In this document: piece by piece, positions 38,093 through 47,800 of the stretch
Numbering within the stretch: the stretch's first letter is position 1
Layout: each line of letters starts with the position of its first letter
Source of the DNA: Pseudomonas piscis
GTDB lineage: Bacteria; Pseudomonadota; Gammaproteobacteria; Pseudomonadales; Pseudomonadaceae
Reading direction: 5' to 3'
DNA length: 64,000 nt
Assembly (NCBI RefSeq): GCF_009380155.1
Contig: NZ_WHUV01000002.1
Location: 930,001 to 994,000 of the forward strand
Program-made: the position numbers and the translations under genes
Notes under the pieces: model-generated
What the model saw: only the letters and a program-made list of their open reading frames with translations
Database searches by the model: none
Told to the model about the DNA's origin: nothing

Positions 38093-38743
38093 TTGGACGT
38101 AGATTTTTTCCTCAAGGAGCGCACTGCATTCATCAAACACTACTTTGATGAGGCTTCAGCCCCCTTCATCGAAACCATGCGCAAGATCGACGCGGAAGAG
38201 CCACCGTTTGAACCGCCATACTTCGATCCTGAAACCATGCCAGCAGAGCCTGCTTTCCAGGAGGAGTGGCTGCGCGCGCAGACCGGACTTGAGGTTGTGG
38301 GGCAGACCTGCGTGTCCATGCTCTCAGAATCCTTGAAAATTTTTTTCGTCACCCATGAAAAAATTGCTGGCTTGGACTGCGAAAAATCGTGCGGAGAAAA
38401 AGTTTTCAGCAAAGGGTTCATCAAAGGCTATCGAACCTGTTTCGCTAAGCATGGCGTTGACTGGAACCAGTGCCCTGTGAACTTCTCCATTCTGGAGCAG
38501 GTGGTGCTCGCTAGGAATGCTAGTCAGCATGCAACGTCTATAACGTCCACACGGGCAATCCACAATGAAAGAGCCCTTCGGAAGCACCCAAGCCCTCTAT
38601 TTGTCAGTAGCTACGAGAAGAGTCTTTTGGCTAGCAGAGGCGGCAGCTGGATGATGGCGCCAACTGTTCATGTAACCCGCGATGCGCTTCATGCCGCGAT
38701 CGATGAGGTGGAGAAACTTGCTGAATGGCTGGAGCAAGACTGA
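38093..38743 (+). CDS. Hypothetical island protein, 216 residues
   Basis: Not recognised. The frame starts at TTG 38093-38095 with GAGG about 9 nt before and runs 216 codons. Its composition looks genuine: acidic N-terminus (FLKERTAFIKHYFDEASAPF), a Pro-rich stretch PFEPPYFDPETMPAEP, then HEKIAGLDCEKSCGEK and VVLARNASQHATSI. The residues NASQH and the later ALHAAIDEVEKLAEWL recall helical HEPN-like or toxin-antitoxin proteins, but there is no clear RX4-6H motif. A+T-rich codon use matches the rest of the island. Function unknown. Confidence 0.6.
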   Translation: MDVDFFLKERTAFIKHYFDEASAPFIETMRKIDAEEPPFEPPYFDPETMPAEPAFQEEWLRAQTGLEVVGQTCVSMLSESLKIFFVTHEKIAGLDCEKSCGEKVFSKGFIKGYRTCFAKHGVDWNQCPVNFSILEQVVLARNASQHATSITSTRAIHNERALRKHPSPLFVSSYEKSLLASRGGSWMMAPTVHVTRDALHAAIDEVEKLAEWLEQD

Positions 38744-39366
38744 AGCCTGGGAAAGCATCACTGAACAATGAGAAGTCGCGAAAAGTCACACAGATTCTCA
38801 GCCATCGCTGTGATCTGCTCGGATTCGGGAAGCGCTAGAAGCGCTCGCTGCAGCACTGGAGGACGGCGTGCGGATCAGCCGGCACAGGCCCCCACAAACA
38901 CTTCCCCATCTGAGCAACCTCCCCCGCTGTGAAAACGTAGCTATGGATAATTGCCTGCGTTGAGTTGCCCTTCGTCTGCGATCCAATGCGAATTGGTTAT
39001 CTCGGTACCGCCGCCCTCCCCACGGAGGTACACTGAGTTCCATCTGGCTCCAACTCGGCAGCCTTCAGAAATCGCCGTCCTAGATCGCGCATCCATCCAA
39101 GGGTATCGAGGGTATTTTTGCGGGTATATCTCTGTATTTTTGAGTCGTAAGTAGCGATCTAGAGCCATATTCAAATGTTCTTCGGCGACCCTGACAGCCT
39201 CTAAGGCCACCTCCAGGACTTTCCATCGATCTGCAGGCTCGCTGACCAGGTCCCCGCCAGTATCGACCGGCACCATCAATAAGCAGGAAATTTCCTAACC
39301 CGAAGCTGGAAAACCTGAGCATGGGGCAATACCCTGCCACCACCGCCCAAGGTTACGAGCTGAAAC
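38744..39366. other. Island right end and junction to the four-gene operon
   Basis: Non-coding as far as I can tell. It holds three GGGTAT motifs in tandem (39101, 39110 and 39122) followed by GTATTTTT. These look like recombinase arm sites of the kind found beside integrase attachment sites. The right 26-bp repeat is at 39175-39200, and about 165 bp of higher-G+C sequence then precede the start of the AAA gene. A leftward frame (38941-39279) overlaps the repeat and has no recognisable content. Confidence 0.55.
39175..39200 (+). repeat. Right attachment-site repeat (attR-like)
   Basis: Exact copy of 30088-30113. Here it is followed by CTAA, so the frame reads MFFGDPDSL and stops. It appears to be the original 3' end of mexT displaced by the island. 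Confidence 0.85.
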
Positions 39367-41202
39367 ATGTCAGGGAATACACCGTTTGAAAGCCCACGTT
39401 GGATGCGTGATCTGGTCCGCTTCCTGCCACTCAAGAGCCAGTTTGTCCTGTCCGGCAATATCCGCGACTTGCAGGCCAGCGAGATGGCCCCCGGCACGGT
39501 CACGGCCCTGAGCTTCAACCAGACCCTCTGCGACACCCTGCTCGCGGCCGGCTACGCCCATGTACTGACGTGGGACCCGGTGACCGGCATGCGCGCCATC
39601 GGCAAGCCGGACAGCGATCCGGCGGCGGGCCAGACCCTGCTCAAGGAGCTGGGCCTGACCCCGGTGGATGGCGCCGCCCCGGCAGGCCCCGATCTCTTGG
39701 CCGCCACCGTGCAGCGCCTGGTGAATCGCGCCGGCCCGCCGATTGCCCTGGTCATCGACTTCGCTTCGCGCCTGGTGGTGCGCAACGACTCTCTCAGCGC
39801 CGCCGAACACCAGCTGTTCACCCAGGCCCTGGTGCACTCCCACCAGGCCCGCAGCCGGCCGCTGCCGGAGCTGCGCAAACCCTTCTTCAATACCCTGCTG
39901 TGGCTGGTGGAAAAGGAAGGCGATCTGCCCGACTGGCTGCTGGTGGACAACCCGCGGCTGCGCCACATTCCGGTATCCCGGCCCGACCAGCTGACCCGCC
40001 GCGCCCTGGCCCCGGCCCTGCTCAAGAGCCTGGCCGGCAGCCAGGAAGCCAGCGAGGACAGCACGCGCGAGGCGGTGGATGCCTTCGTGCAGAATACCGA
40101 AGGCCTGCTGCTGCTCGATCTGAGCGCCATCGCCCAGCTGGCACGGGTCGAGGGCGTGGCCATGGAGCAGATCGCCGATGCCGTGCGCCGCTACAAGATC
40201 GGGGTCACCGAAGATCCCTGGCTGCGCATCGACCGCCAGCAGATCCGCCAGGCCGATGAACGAGTGCACCAGCGGGTCAAGGGCCAGGATCATGCGGTGA
40301 CCCACATGCTGGACATCGTCAAGCGGGCGATGACCGGGGTCGGCGCCAGCCGCAAGGGCAACCGGCCCCGGGGCGTGGCCTTCCTCGCCGGTCCCACGGG
40401 CGTGGGCAAGACCGAACTGGCCAAGACCATCACCAGCTTGCTGTTCGGCGATGAAAGCGCCTATATCCGCTTCGACATGTCGGAGTTCAGTGCCGAGCAC
40501 GCCGACCAGCGCCTGATCGGCGCACCGCCCGGTTATGTCGGCTACGACGTGGGCGGCGAGCTGACCAACGCCATCCGTGAAAAACCCTTCAGCGTGGTGC
40601 TGTTCGACGAAATCGAGAAGGCCCACCCGCGCATCCTCGATAAATTCCTGCAGATCCTCGACGACGGCGTGCTCACCTCCGGGCGCGGCGACCGGGTGTA
40701 TTTCTCCGAGGCGCTGATCGTGTTCACCTCCAACCTGGGCATCTATCGCCAGGGCGACAACGGCGAGCGCGTTGCCAACGTGCTGCCCGGCGAACCCTTC
40801 GAACAGATGCAGGAGAAGGTCCACAACGAGATCGACCGCTACTTCAAGCTGGTGCTGAACCGCCCGGAGATCCTCAACCGCATTGGCGAGAACATCATCG
40901 TCTTCGACTTCATCCGCGAGGATGTGGCGATCCAGATCTTCGAGCAGATGGTCGACACCACCTTCAAGGACCTGCAACAGCAACAGGCGTTGTTCATCGA
41001 ATTGAGCCCCCAGGCCCGCCAAGGCCTGCGCACGCTGTGCCTGCATGACCTGTCCAATGGCGGCCGGGGCATTCGCAACCAGCTCGAGGCGCGCCTGCTC
41101 AATCCATTGTCCCGGGCCCTGTTCGACCAGGATGCGCAGCCGGGCGAGCGTTTCTCGATCACCGCGCTGGACGCCGGCGGGCTGCTCATGGAACGCCGCT
41201 GA
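39367..41202 (+). CDS. ClpB/ClpA-like AAA+ ATPase with degenerate N-terminal half
   Basis: First gene of the four-gene operon, 611 residues. The C-terminal half is a ClpB-type AAA+ module: Walker A GPTGVGKT (342-349), pore loop GAPPGYVGYDVGG, Walker B LFDEIEKAHP (Asp414, Glu415), sensor-1 region VFTSNLG, and a C-terminal D2-small domain with GGRGIRNQLE. The N-terminal ~280 residues look like an AAA-type core (FVLSGNIRDL, IALVIDFASRLV, DWLLVDNPRLRHIPV) but have no Walker A Lys and no acidic Walker B, so this half is probably inactive. Such a protein would remodel or thread protein substrates, perhaps for the radical-SAM or helicase partner. The start ATG at 39367 has a weak ribosome binding site. 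It stops 2 bp before the next gene. Confidence 0.88.
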   Translation: MSGNTPFESPRWMRDLVRFLPLKSQFVLSGNIRDLQASEMAPGTVTALSFNQTLCDTLLAAGYAHVLTWDPVTGMRAIGKPDSDPAAGQTLLKELGLTPVDGAAPAGPDLLAATVQRLVNRAGPPIALVIDFASRLVVRNDSLSAAEHQLFTQALVHSHQARSRPLPELRKPFFNTLLWLVEKEGDLPDWLLVDNPRLRHIPVSRPDQLTRRALAPALLKSLAGSQEASEDSTREAVDAFVQNTEGLLLLDLSAIAQLARVEGVAMEQIADAVRRYKIGVTEDPWLRIDRQQIRQADERVHQRVKGQDHAVTHMLDIVKRAMTGVGASRKGNRPRGVAFLAGPTGVGKTELAKTITSLLFGDESAYIRFDMSEFSAEHADQRLIGAPPGYVGYDVGGELTNAIREKPFSVVLFDEIEKAHPRILDKFLQILDDGVLTSGRGDRVYFSEALIVFTSNLGIYRQGDNGERVANVLPGEPFEQMQEKVHNEIDRYFKLVLNRPEILNRIGENIIVFDFIREDVAIQIFEQMVDTTFKDLQQQQALFIELSPQARQGLRTLCLHDLSNGGRGIRNQLEARLLNPLSRALFDQDAQPGERFSITALDAGGLLMERR

Positions 41203-41204
41203 AG

Positions 41205-41840
41205 ATGCAACTGAGCCTGTCGCGGGTGCATTTCCCGGTCACCACCCTGGGCCCCGGGCGGCGCCTGGGCATCTGGTTCCAGGGTTGCAGCATCCGCTGC
41301 CCCGGGTGCATTTCCGCCGATACCTGGGGACCGGGCCAGCGGCGCCTGGACATCGACCAGCTGCTCACGCAACTGGCGCCCTGGCTGCGCGAAGCCGACG
41401 GCATCACCCTGTCCGGCGGCGAGCCCTTCGATCAGTTCGAGGCCCTGCTGCTTTTACTCCAAGGGCTGCGCCGCCAAAGTCCGGTGGACATCCTGGTCTA
41501 CAGCGGCTATCCGCTGGAGCGCCTGCAACCCCAGTTACGCAAGGCCGAGGGTCTGATCGACGGGCTGATCAGCGACCCCTACGAGGAACGCCTCGAACAA
41601 TCCCTGGCGCTGCGCGGCAGCGACAACCAGCGCCTGACCCTGCTCACGCCCCTCGGCCATGCGCGCCTGGCGTCCTACGAGCGTCCACTGGAAGCCGCCG
41701 ACAAGGCCCTGGACCTGATGTTCGACGCCAATGGCAGCGTCTGGATGGCCGGCATCCCCCGACGTGACGACCTGCTGCACCTGCGCGACCTGCTGCAGGA
41801 GCAAGGCCACCAAATACAGACCAGTGCGCACCGCCACTGA
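41205..41840 (+). CDS. Small radical-SAM protein (activating-enzyme/NrdG-like)
   Basis: A compact 211-residue radical-SAM protein. Cys28, Cys32 and Cys35 (CSIRCPGC) bind the [4Fe-4S] cluster in the CxxxCxxC spacing, and SGGEP (70-74) contacts S-adenosylmethionine. Length and motif spacing resemble NrdG/PflA-type glycyl-radical activases. However, no glycyl-radical enzyme is encoded nearby, so the target may be a partner protein, a nucleotide or a nucleic acid. It begins 2 bp after the AAA gene and ends 14 bp before the large helicase gene. In a conflict-type operon it could make a modified nucleotide or protein, as viperins do; that is a hypothesis. Confidence 0.85.
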   Translation: MQLSLSRVHFPVTTLGPGRRLGIWFQGCSIRCPGCISADTWGPGQRRLDIDQLLTQLAPWLREADGITLSGGEPFDQFEALLLLLQGLRRQSPVDILVYSGYPLERLQPQLRKAEGLIDGLISDPYEERLEQSLALRGSDNQRLTLLTPLGHARLASYERPLEAADKALDLMFDANGSVWMAGIPRRDDLLHLRDLLQEQGHQIQTSAHRH

Positions 41841-41854
41841 ATGGAATTCTCCCG

Positions 41855-44800
41855 ATGATTCGCTTCTGCCCCAATTGCCAGACCGAACGCCCACTCCAGG
41901 AGCTGTTCTGCGAAGGCACCGTCGACCAGCACCCTTGTAACTGGGACCTGGCCGGCGAACCGCTGCGCGCCGACGGCTGGCGGCCCCAGGTCATCGTCAC
42001 TCAAGACGCCATGCCGCAAGATCCCATGCCCCAGCACGGCCCAGGCCAGGACAGCCCGCCGCCAGAGGCCCCGGCCCAGCCCGAGACCATCGCGCCGGGC
42101 CTGGTTTGCAGCAACGGCCATGCCATGGAACCAGGCGACTTGATGTGCCTGGAGTGCGACGCGCCCCCGGCCCAGGACCAGGCCCAGGTTCCTGGCAACG
42201 CGACGCCTGGGCCGGCACTCCCTGATGCCGGAGGCGACCCGGCCAGCCCCAGCCAGACCCTGATCGACGGCTGGGCGTTGATCCGCCAGATCAGCAGCAC
42301 CGACGGTGTGCGCGAACGCTACCTGGCAAGCCACCAGGCAACGCCACTCCAGGCGGTGTTGACGCTCTACCGCCCCGGCGCCGAACCCGACCCGGCGATC
42401 TACGACGTGATCCGCCGCCTGCCCCGTGCGCATGTGCCCGAGATCATCGCCACCGGACGCTGGGACGGCCGGGCCTACGAGGTCATCGAAGAGCTCAGCG
42501 GCGGCACCCTGGCGGACCTGGGCAGCATCATTCGCGACGCCGACAGCGTGCGCCATGTGGTCCGGGAACTGGGCCAGGCGCTGCATGCCTTCAACGAAGC
42601 CGGGCTGCGCCATCGCGACCTGCGCCCGGCCAGCCTGCTGGTACGCGCCCGCGAGCCGCTGGACCTGGTGATCAGCGGCTTCGGCTCGGCGCGCCTGTCG
42701 GAGTTCGACCTGGATATCGTGTCGCCCCTGGAAACCAGCCGCTACATGGCCCCGGAAGCCATCGCCGGCGGGGTAGCCGCGGCCTCGGACTGGTGGAGCC
42801 TGGGGATGATCCTGCTCGAGCAGTTGACCCAGGGCGCCTGTTTCGAAGGCATCCATGCCAATGCCTTCCTTATTCATGTACTGGCCAACGGGGTGCCGAT
42901 CCCCGATGACCTGGACCCGGGGCTCAACCTGTTGCTGCGCGGGCTGCTGGCCCGGGACCGGCACCAGCGCTGGCAGTGGCCTGAGGTCGAGGCCTGGCTC
43001 GATGGCCATCCGGTCGCGGCGCCGGCCTCGTCGTTCCAGGAGCGCGACGACGGCGAAGGCGCCACCTTGCAGCTGGGCCAGCGCCACTACCACAAACCCC
43101 GGGTGTTCGCCCTGGCCGCGGCCCAGGCCGAACACTGGGCCCAGGCCCTGGACCACCTGCTGCGCGGGGTGATCGTAACCTGGGCCGAACAGCTCGGCCT
43201 GCCCTCCTCGCTGCTCGCCGGCCTGCGCCAGGTGGTCCAGCATGACGGCCTGGAAGACGACTTGCGCCTGATGCTGGCGCTCAAGCTGCTCAATCCGCAA
43301 GTGCCGCTGATCCATCGCGGCGACATCGTCACCCCAGGCTGGTTGCTCGAACACCCGTTGGAAGGCTACCGGCTGATCAGCGGTTCGGCTCCCGATCTGC
43401 TGGAGCAGCTGCAGACCGACAACTGGCTGTCGCGCCTCAAGCTGCGCGCCGAGCAGGTGCGCCAGCGCGCCCTGCACCAGCAGGTCGAACTGGTGGAAGA
43501 GACCCTGCGCATCTACCTGCTGTCGACCTCTCGCGCCAGGCTCGCCACCCAGTGGCAAGAGCGCCAGCGCCTGCTGCCGGATACCGAGCATCCTGGCCTG
43601 GCCTACCTGTCGGAACGGCGGGTGATCGCCGAAGAAGACCTGATCGTGCTGCTCAGCGCCGCCATCGAGCAATTCCGCTCGGTCGACTCGATCATCCAGG
43701 AAGCCACCGAGCTGGCCCAGCGCACCGAGGTCGGCTGGTTCGACAGCGAGCAAGCAAGCGCACTGCTTGAGCACCCGCGCCAGGAGCTGTACCGCAGCGT
43801 CGACGAGCGCATCCGTGGTTTCGCCCGCAGCGGCGTGCCGGCGGTGGATGAGTGGGCCGAGCAGTTTCGCCTGGAACGGCGCATGCCCCTGGCCAAGGTC
43901 CTGGTGCTGCTGGCCATTCCCGAGAGCCAGTGGCTGGAGCCGCAAAAGCAGCACTACGTATCGCAGATCCTCGACTTCTTCGAAAAGAAGGTGGTCACCG
44001 CAGTGATGCGCGGCCCTTTGGTGCGCATGAACATCGGCAAGACCACCGCCCGCGTCGACCTGACCGAATTGCACAGCGAGCGCCGCCCCGCCGCCGCCCT
44101 GCTCGACCACCTGCTGCAACGCAACGAGCGCGCGGTGAACCTCGACCCGGAATGCTTCCAGGCCGATCCGCGGATCGAGGCCCGACTGCATGCGCTGTAC
44201 CGCCAGAGCGCGTTGTACAAGCGCGATACCGGCATCGACGGGCTCTACCTGGGCTTCCCCTTCTTGCTCAGCCGCGATCCGCGCGGCAACGCCCGCCCGC
44301 GGATCATCCCGTTGCTGCTGTGGCCGGTGAAACTGCTGCTGGAGCTGGGCCAGCGCGGCAACGCGCGGCTGGCCTTCGACGGCGAACGCGAAGAGGTGCG
44401 CCTGAACCCCGCGCTGGACAGCGTGCTCGGCGCCGAGACCTGCAAACTCTGGCGCAAGACCGCCGATGAACTGCTCGGCCGCTCGTCCATCCGCACCAGC
44501 GACGTGATGGATGCCTTCGGCATGCTCGCCGGCGTACGCTCGCGCACCTTCGCCAGCCTGCCGGCCAGCACGGTGGAGGTCGCGCCCTACCAGGACGAAC
44601 TGGCCTGTGCGGCGGTGCTGTTCCACGTCACCTTCATGGGCCAGGCCATTGGCGAGGACCTGCGCCAGCTCAAGTCGCTGTCACCCAACGGCACGGGCCT
44701 CGAGACCGCCTTGCGTCTCAGGAATGGCGAGGACGAACAGCCACCGGCCGATCCCGGGGAGTTGCAGCGCTATTTCACCGTGGCCAGCGACCCGTCCCAG

Positions 44801-47800
44801 GAAGCGGCGGTGCTCCAGGCCCGGCAAGGCCCCGGCCTGCTGGTGGAGGGGCCACCCGGCACCGGCAAGAGCCAGACCATCGTCAACATGGTGGCCGACG
44901 CCATCGGCCGCCAGCGCAGCCTGCTCATCGTCTGCCAGAAACATGCGGCGCTGGAGGTGGTACACAAACGCCTGGTGGCCGAAGGGCTTGGCCAGCGCAT
45001 CGTCATGCTCAACGACGTCAACCGCGACCGCGAACCGATCATCCGCAGTATCCGCGAGCAGCTGGAGGCCCTATTCGTCGCTGGCGGCGACAGCCAGGGC
45101 TGGTTGCGCCAGCGTGAACAGACAGCGGCGCGCATCGAGGCCCTCGAGGGCGAGCTCGATCGCTACCACCAGAGCCTGCATCACCCGGACCCGGCCAGCG
45201 GCCTGAGCTATCGCCGCCTGTTGGGCGAGCTGATCGAACTGGAAGATGGCCCCGCGCCCCTGGAATTCCCGGCCCTGCGCCAGCACCTGGCGCCCCTGGA
45301 CCCAGCCAGCCTGACCCGCCTGGAAGAGCGCTGCGCGCCGCTGGTTCGCCTGTGGTTGCCGGCACGCTACGAAGGCAGCCCCCTGGCGCAGCTGCAAGCC
45401 TTCGCCGCCGATCGCCCGACCCTGCAAGCCTTCGACGACAACCTGCGGGACTTCGCCCAGGCCGAGGCCGATCGCCAGGCCACGCTGCAAGCGCATCCGG
45501 CCAGTTTCGAGATCGACGACCCCGCGCCCTACCGCGCATGGATGGCGGCCCACGTCGCCACCTTGCTCGACCTGGACCCGCAGCAGCGGCTGCGCCTGGC
45601 CCGCTGGCTACCGCTGTTCCGCCTGCGCGAGCATGAACCGCTGCCCCGTGGCGAGGCGATCCTCGACGAGCTGCGGCAATTGCAGCAGCAACTGCGCCAG
45701 TTGCCGGAAGATCGCTACCAGGCGGTGCTGTCGCCCGCCCTGGGGCTGATCGACCACAAGCGCCTCGGCAGCCTGGGCCAGGATTGCGCCAAGGTCATGA
45801 CCTCCCGTTCCTGGTGGTCGCGGATCAACCCCTTGCACCTGCTGCGCCGTGGCCGGCTGCGCGAGTTCCTGCAGGAACGGGGTGAAAACCGGGTCGAGGA
45901 AGTCCTGCCCGCACTGCACGCGGCCATCGACCTGGAGCGCCAATGGCGCCCGCTGCGCGCCGAACTCACGGCCCTGCAACGGGAGCTGGGACTGGACGCC
46001 CCGGCCCCCGAAGCCGGCCTGGAGCTGAGCACGACAGTCACCCACGACATCCGCCAGCTGCTGGAGATCCAGGTCCTGGCCCAGGCCCTGGCCCAATCGC
46101 CCCGCGCCCGCCAGGCCGACGCTGCGGTGCTCAGCGGCGACAAGCGCGAGTTCGAAGCGTTGCTCGGTGACCTGGACGCCTCGCTGATTCGCCAGGGCGT
46201 ACGCCAGATCAGCCTCGACCAGCTCAAGCTGCTCGGCCACTGGCTGGGCGCCGAACTGCTTGGGCAACTGCAACAGGCTATCGAGCACAACCAGAGCAAC
46301 GAGTTGCCCCTGGCCCGCCTGCAACAAGCCCTGCCCTGCCTCGGCGCCTACCAGGCGTTCCGTGGCCGAGCCAGCCTGCTGGGCCCAGAGGAGCTGGAGC
46401 TGCTGGCCCTGCTACGCCAACGCCAGGCGCAATTGGACGCCCTGGCGCCCGAGCAACTGGAAGCCGCCGTGCGCCGCCTGCTGAACCGCGAGGCGCGGCT
46501 GGGCTGGAAGCACCGCATCGAGCAAGCCAACCCCGAGTTGCTGTACGGCCAGGACGAAACCCAGGCCAAGGTCGCCAGCCTGGCCCAGGCCGATACCCGC
46601 ATGCGCGAACTCAACCGCGAGCTGCTGGCCAAGGGTATCGACCCCTCGCGCCTGGGCAATCGCAAGCAATGGGAAGACGTGACCCGGCTCACCGGCAAGC
46701 GCTCGCGGCGCCTGCGCGAATTCATCGAGCTGGGTGCTCCGCTGGGGCTGATGAACCTGCGCCCGGTGTGGCTGATGAACCCGGACGTGGCCAGTCGCGT
46801 GCTGCCGCTCAAGGCCGGCCTGTTCGATACCGTGATCTACGACGAAGCCTCGCAGATGCCGGTGGAGTTCGCCCTGCCGACCCTGTTTCGCGGGCAGGTC
46901 ACGGTGGTCAGCGGCGACGAGAAGCAGATGCCGCCGACGGCGTTCTTCTCCAGCCGGGTGGAAAGCGACGAAGCCGAACTGTTCGACGGCGACGAACCCG
47001 ACGCAGAAGCCGACCAGGAGCAACGCGAGGCCTTCGAAGACACCTGGAACCGCCGGGAGATCAAGGACTGCCCCGACCTGCTGCAACTGGCGCGCAATGC
47101 CCTGCCCAGCACCACGTTGCAGATCCACTATCGCTCCGCCTACCGCGAGCTGATCGGCTTCTCCAATGCCTCGTTCTATGGCAACCGCCTGAATGTGCCC
47201 GTGCGCCATCCACAAGCCAGCATCGAGCGGGTCAAGCCGCTGGAGCTGATCCAGGTCGAGGGCCTGTACCAGAACCAGAGCAACGCCCAGGAAGCCGAGC
47301 GTGTCGTGCAGTACCTGGCCGAGCTGTGGCGCCAACCCTACGAAGAGCGCCCCTCGGTCGGCGTGGTGACCTTCAACCGCAAGCAGGCCGAGCTGATCGA
47401 GGAACACCTGGAGGCCCACGCCGCCCAGGACGAGGGGTTCCGCAGCGCCTACGCCCAGGAGCGCGAACGCAGCGAGGACGGCGAGGACATGTCGGTGTTC
47501 GTCAAGAACGTGGAGAACGTCCAGGGTGACGAGCGCGACGTGATCGTCTTCTCCTCGACCTTCGGCCGCAACAGCCAGGGCACCTTCCGCCGCAGCTTCG
47601 GGGTACTTGGCCAGACCGGCGGCGAACGGCGCCTGAACGTGGCGGTCACCCGCGCACGGCACAAGGTGGTGATGATCACCTCGATGCCCATCGGCGACAT
47701 CTCCGACATGCTCAATACCCACCGTGCGCCGGCCAGCCCCAGGGACTACCTGCAAGGCTACCTGGAATACGCCCGGGCGCTGTGCGCCGGGGAGTTCGAC

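Larger units (their letters stand above)
30088..39200. mobile_element. Genomic island inserted in the 3' end of mexT
   Basis: A 9.1-kb segment is framed by a perfect 26-bp direct repeat (30088-30113 and 39175-39200). The interior is visibly lower in G+C than its neighbours and holds conflict-type genes (ABC-3C system, Mrr-type nuclease, DUF5623-like protein, one unknown). Both repeat copies encode the MexT C-terminus MFFGDPDSL, with different final codons (CTT TGA left, CTC TAA right). This is the signature of site-specific integration that rebuilds the target gene. No integrase, excisionase or transposase is recognisable, so the element is either decayed or mobilised in trans. The boundary call is strong; the mechanism is inferred. 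Confidence 0.82.

Noticed and set aside
38941..39279. Leftward frame at the island's right end, considered as an integrase remnant
   Set aside because: No integrase motif (R-H-R-Y boxes) and no recognisable N-terminus. It crosses the attachment repeat and lies in what appears to be non-coding DNA.
41675..44626. 983-codon minus-strand frame over the radical-SAM and helicase genes
   Set aside because: Shadow of the plus-strand genes; His/Gln/Ala-rich composition without motifs.
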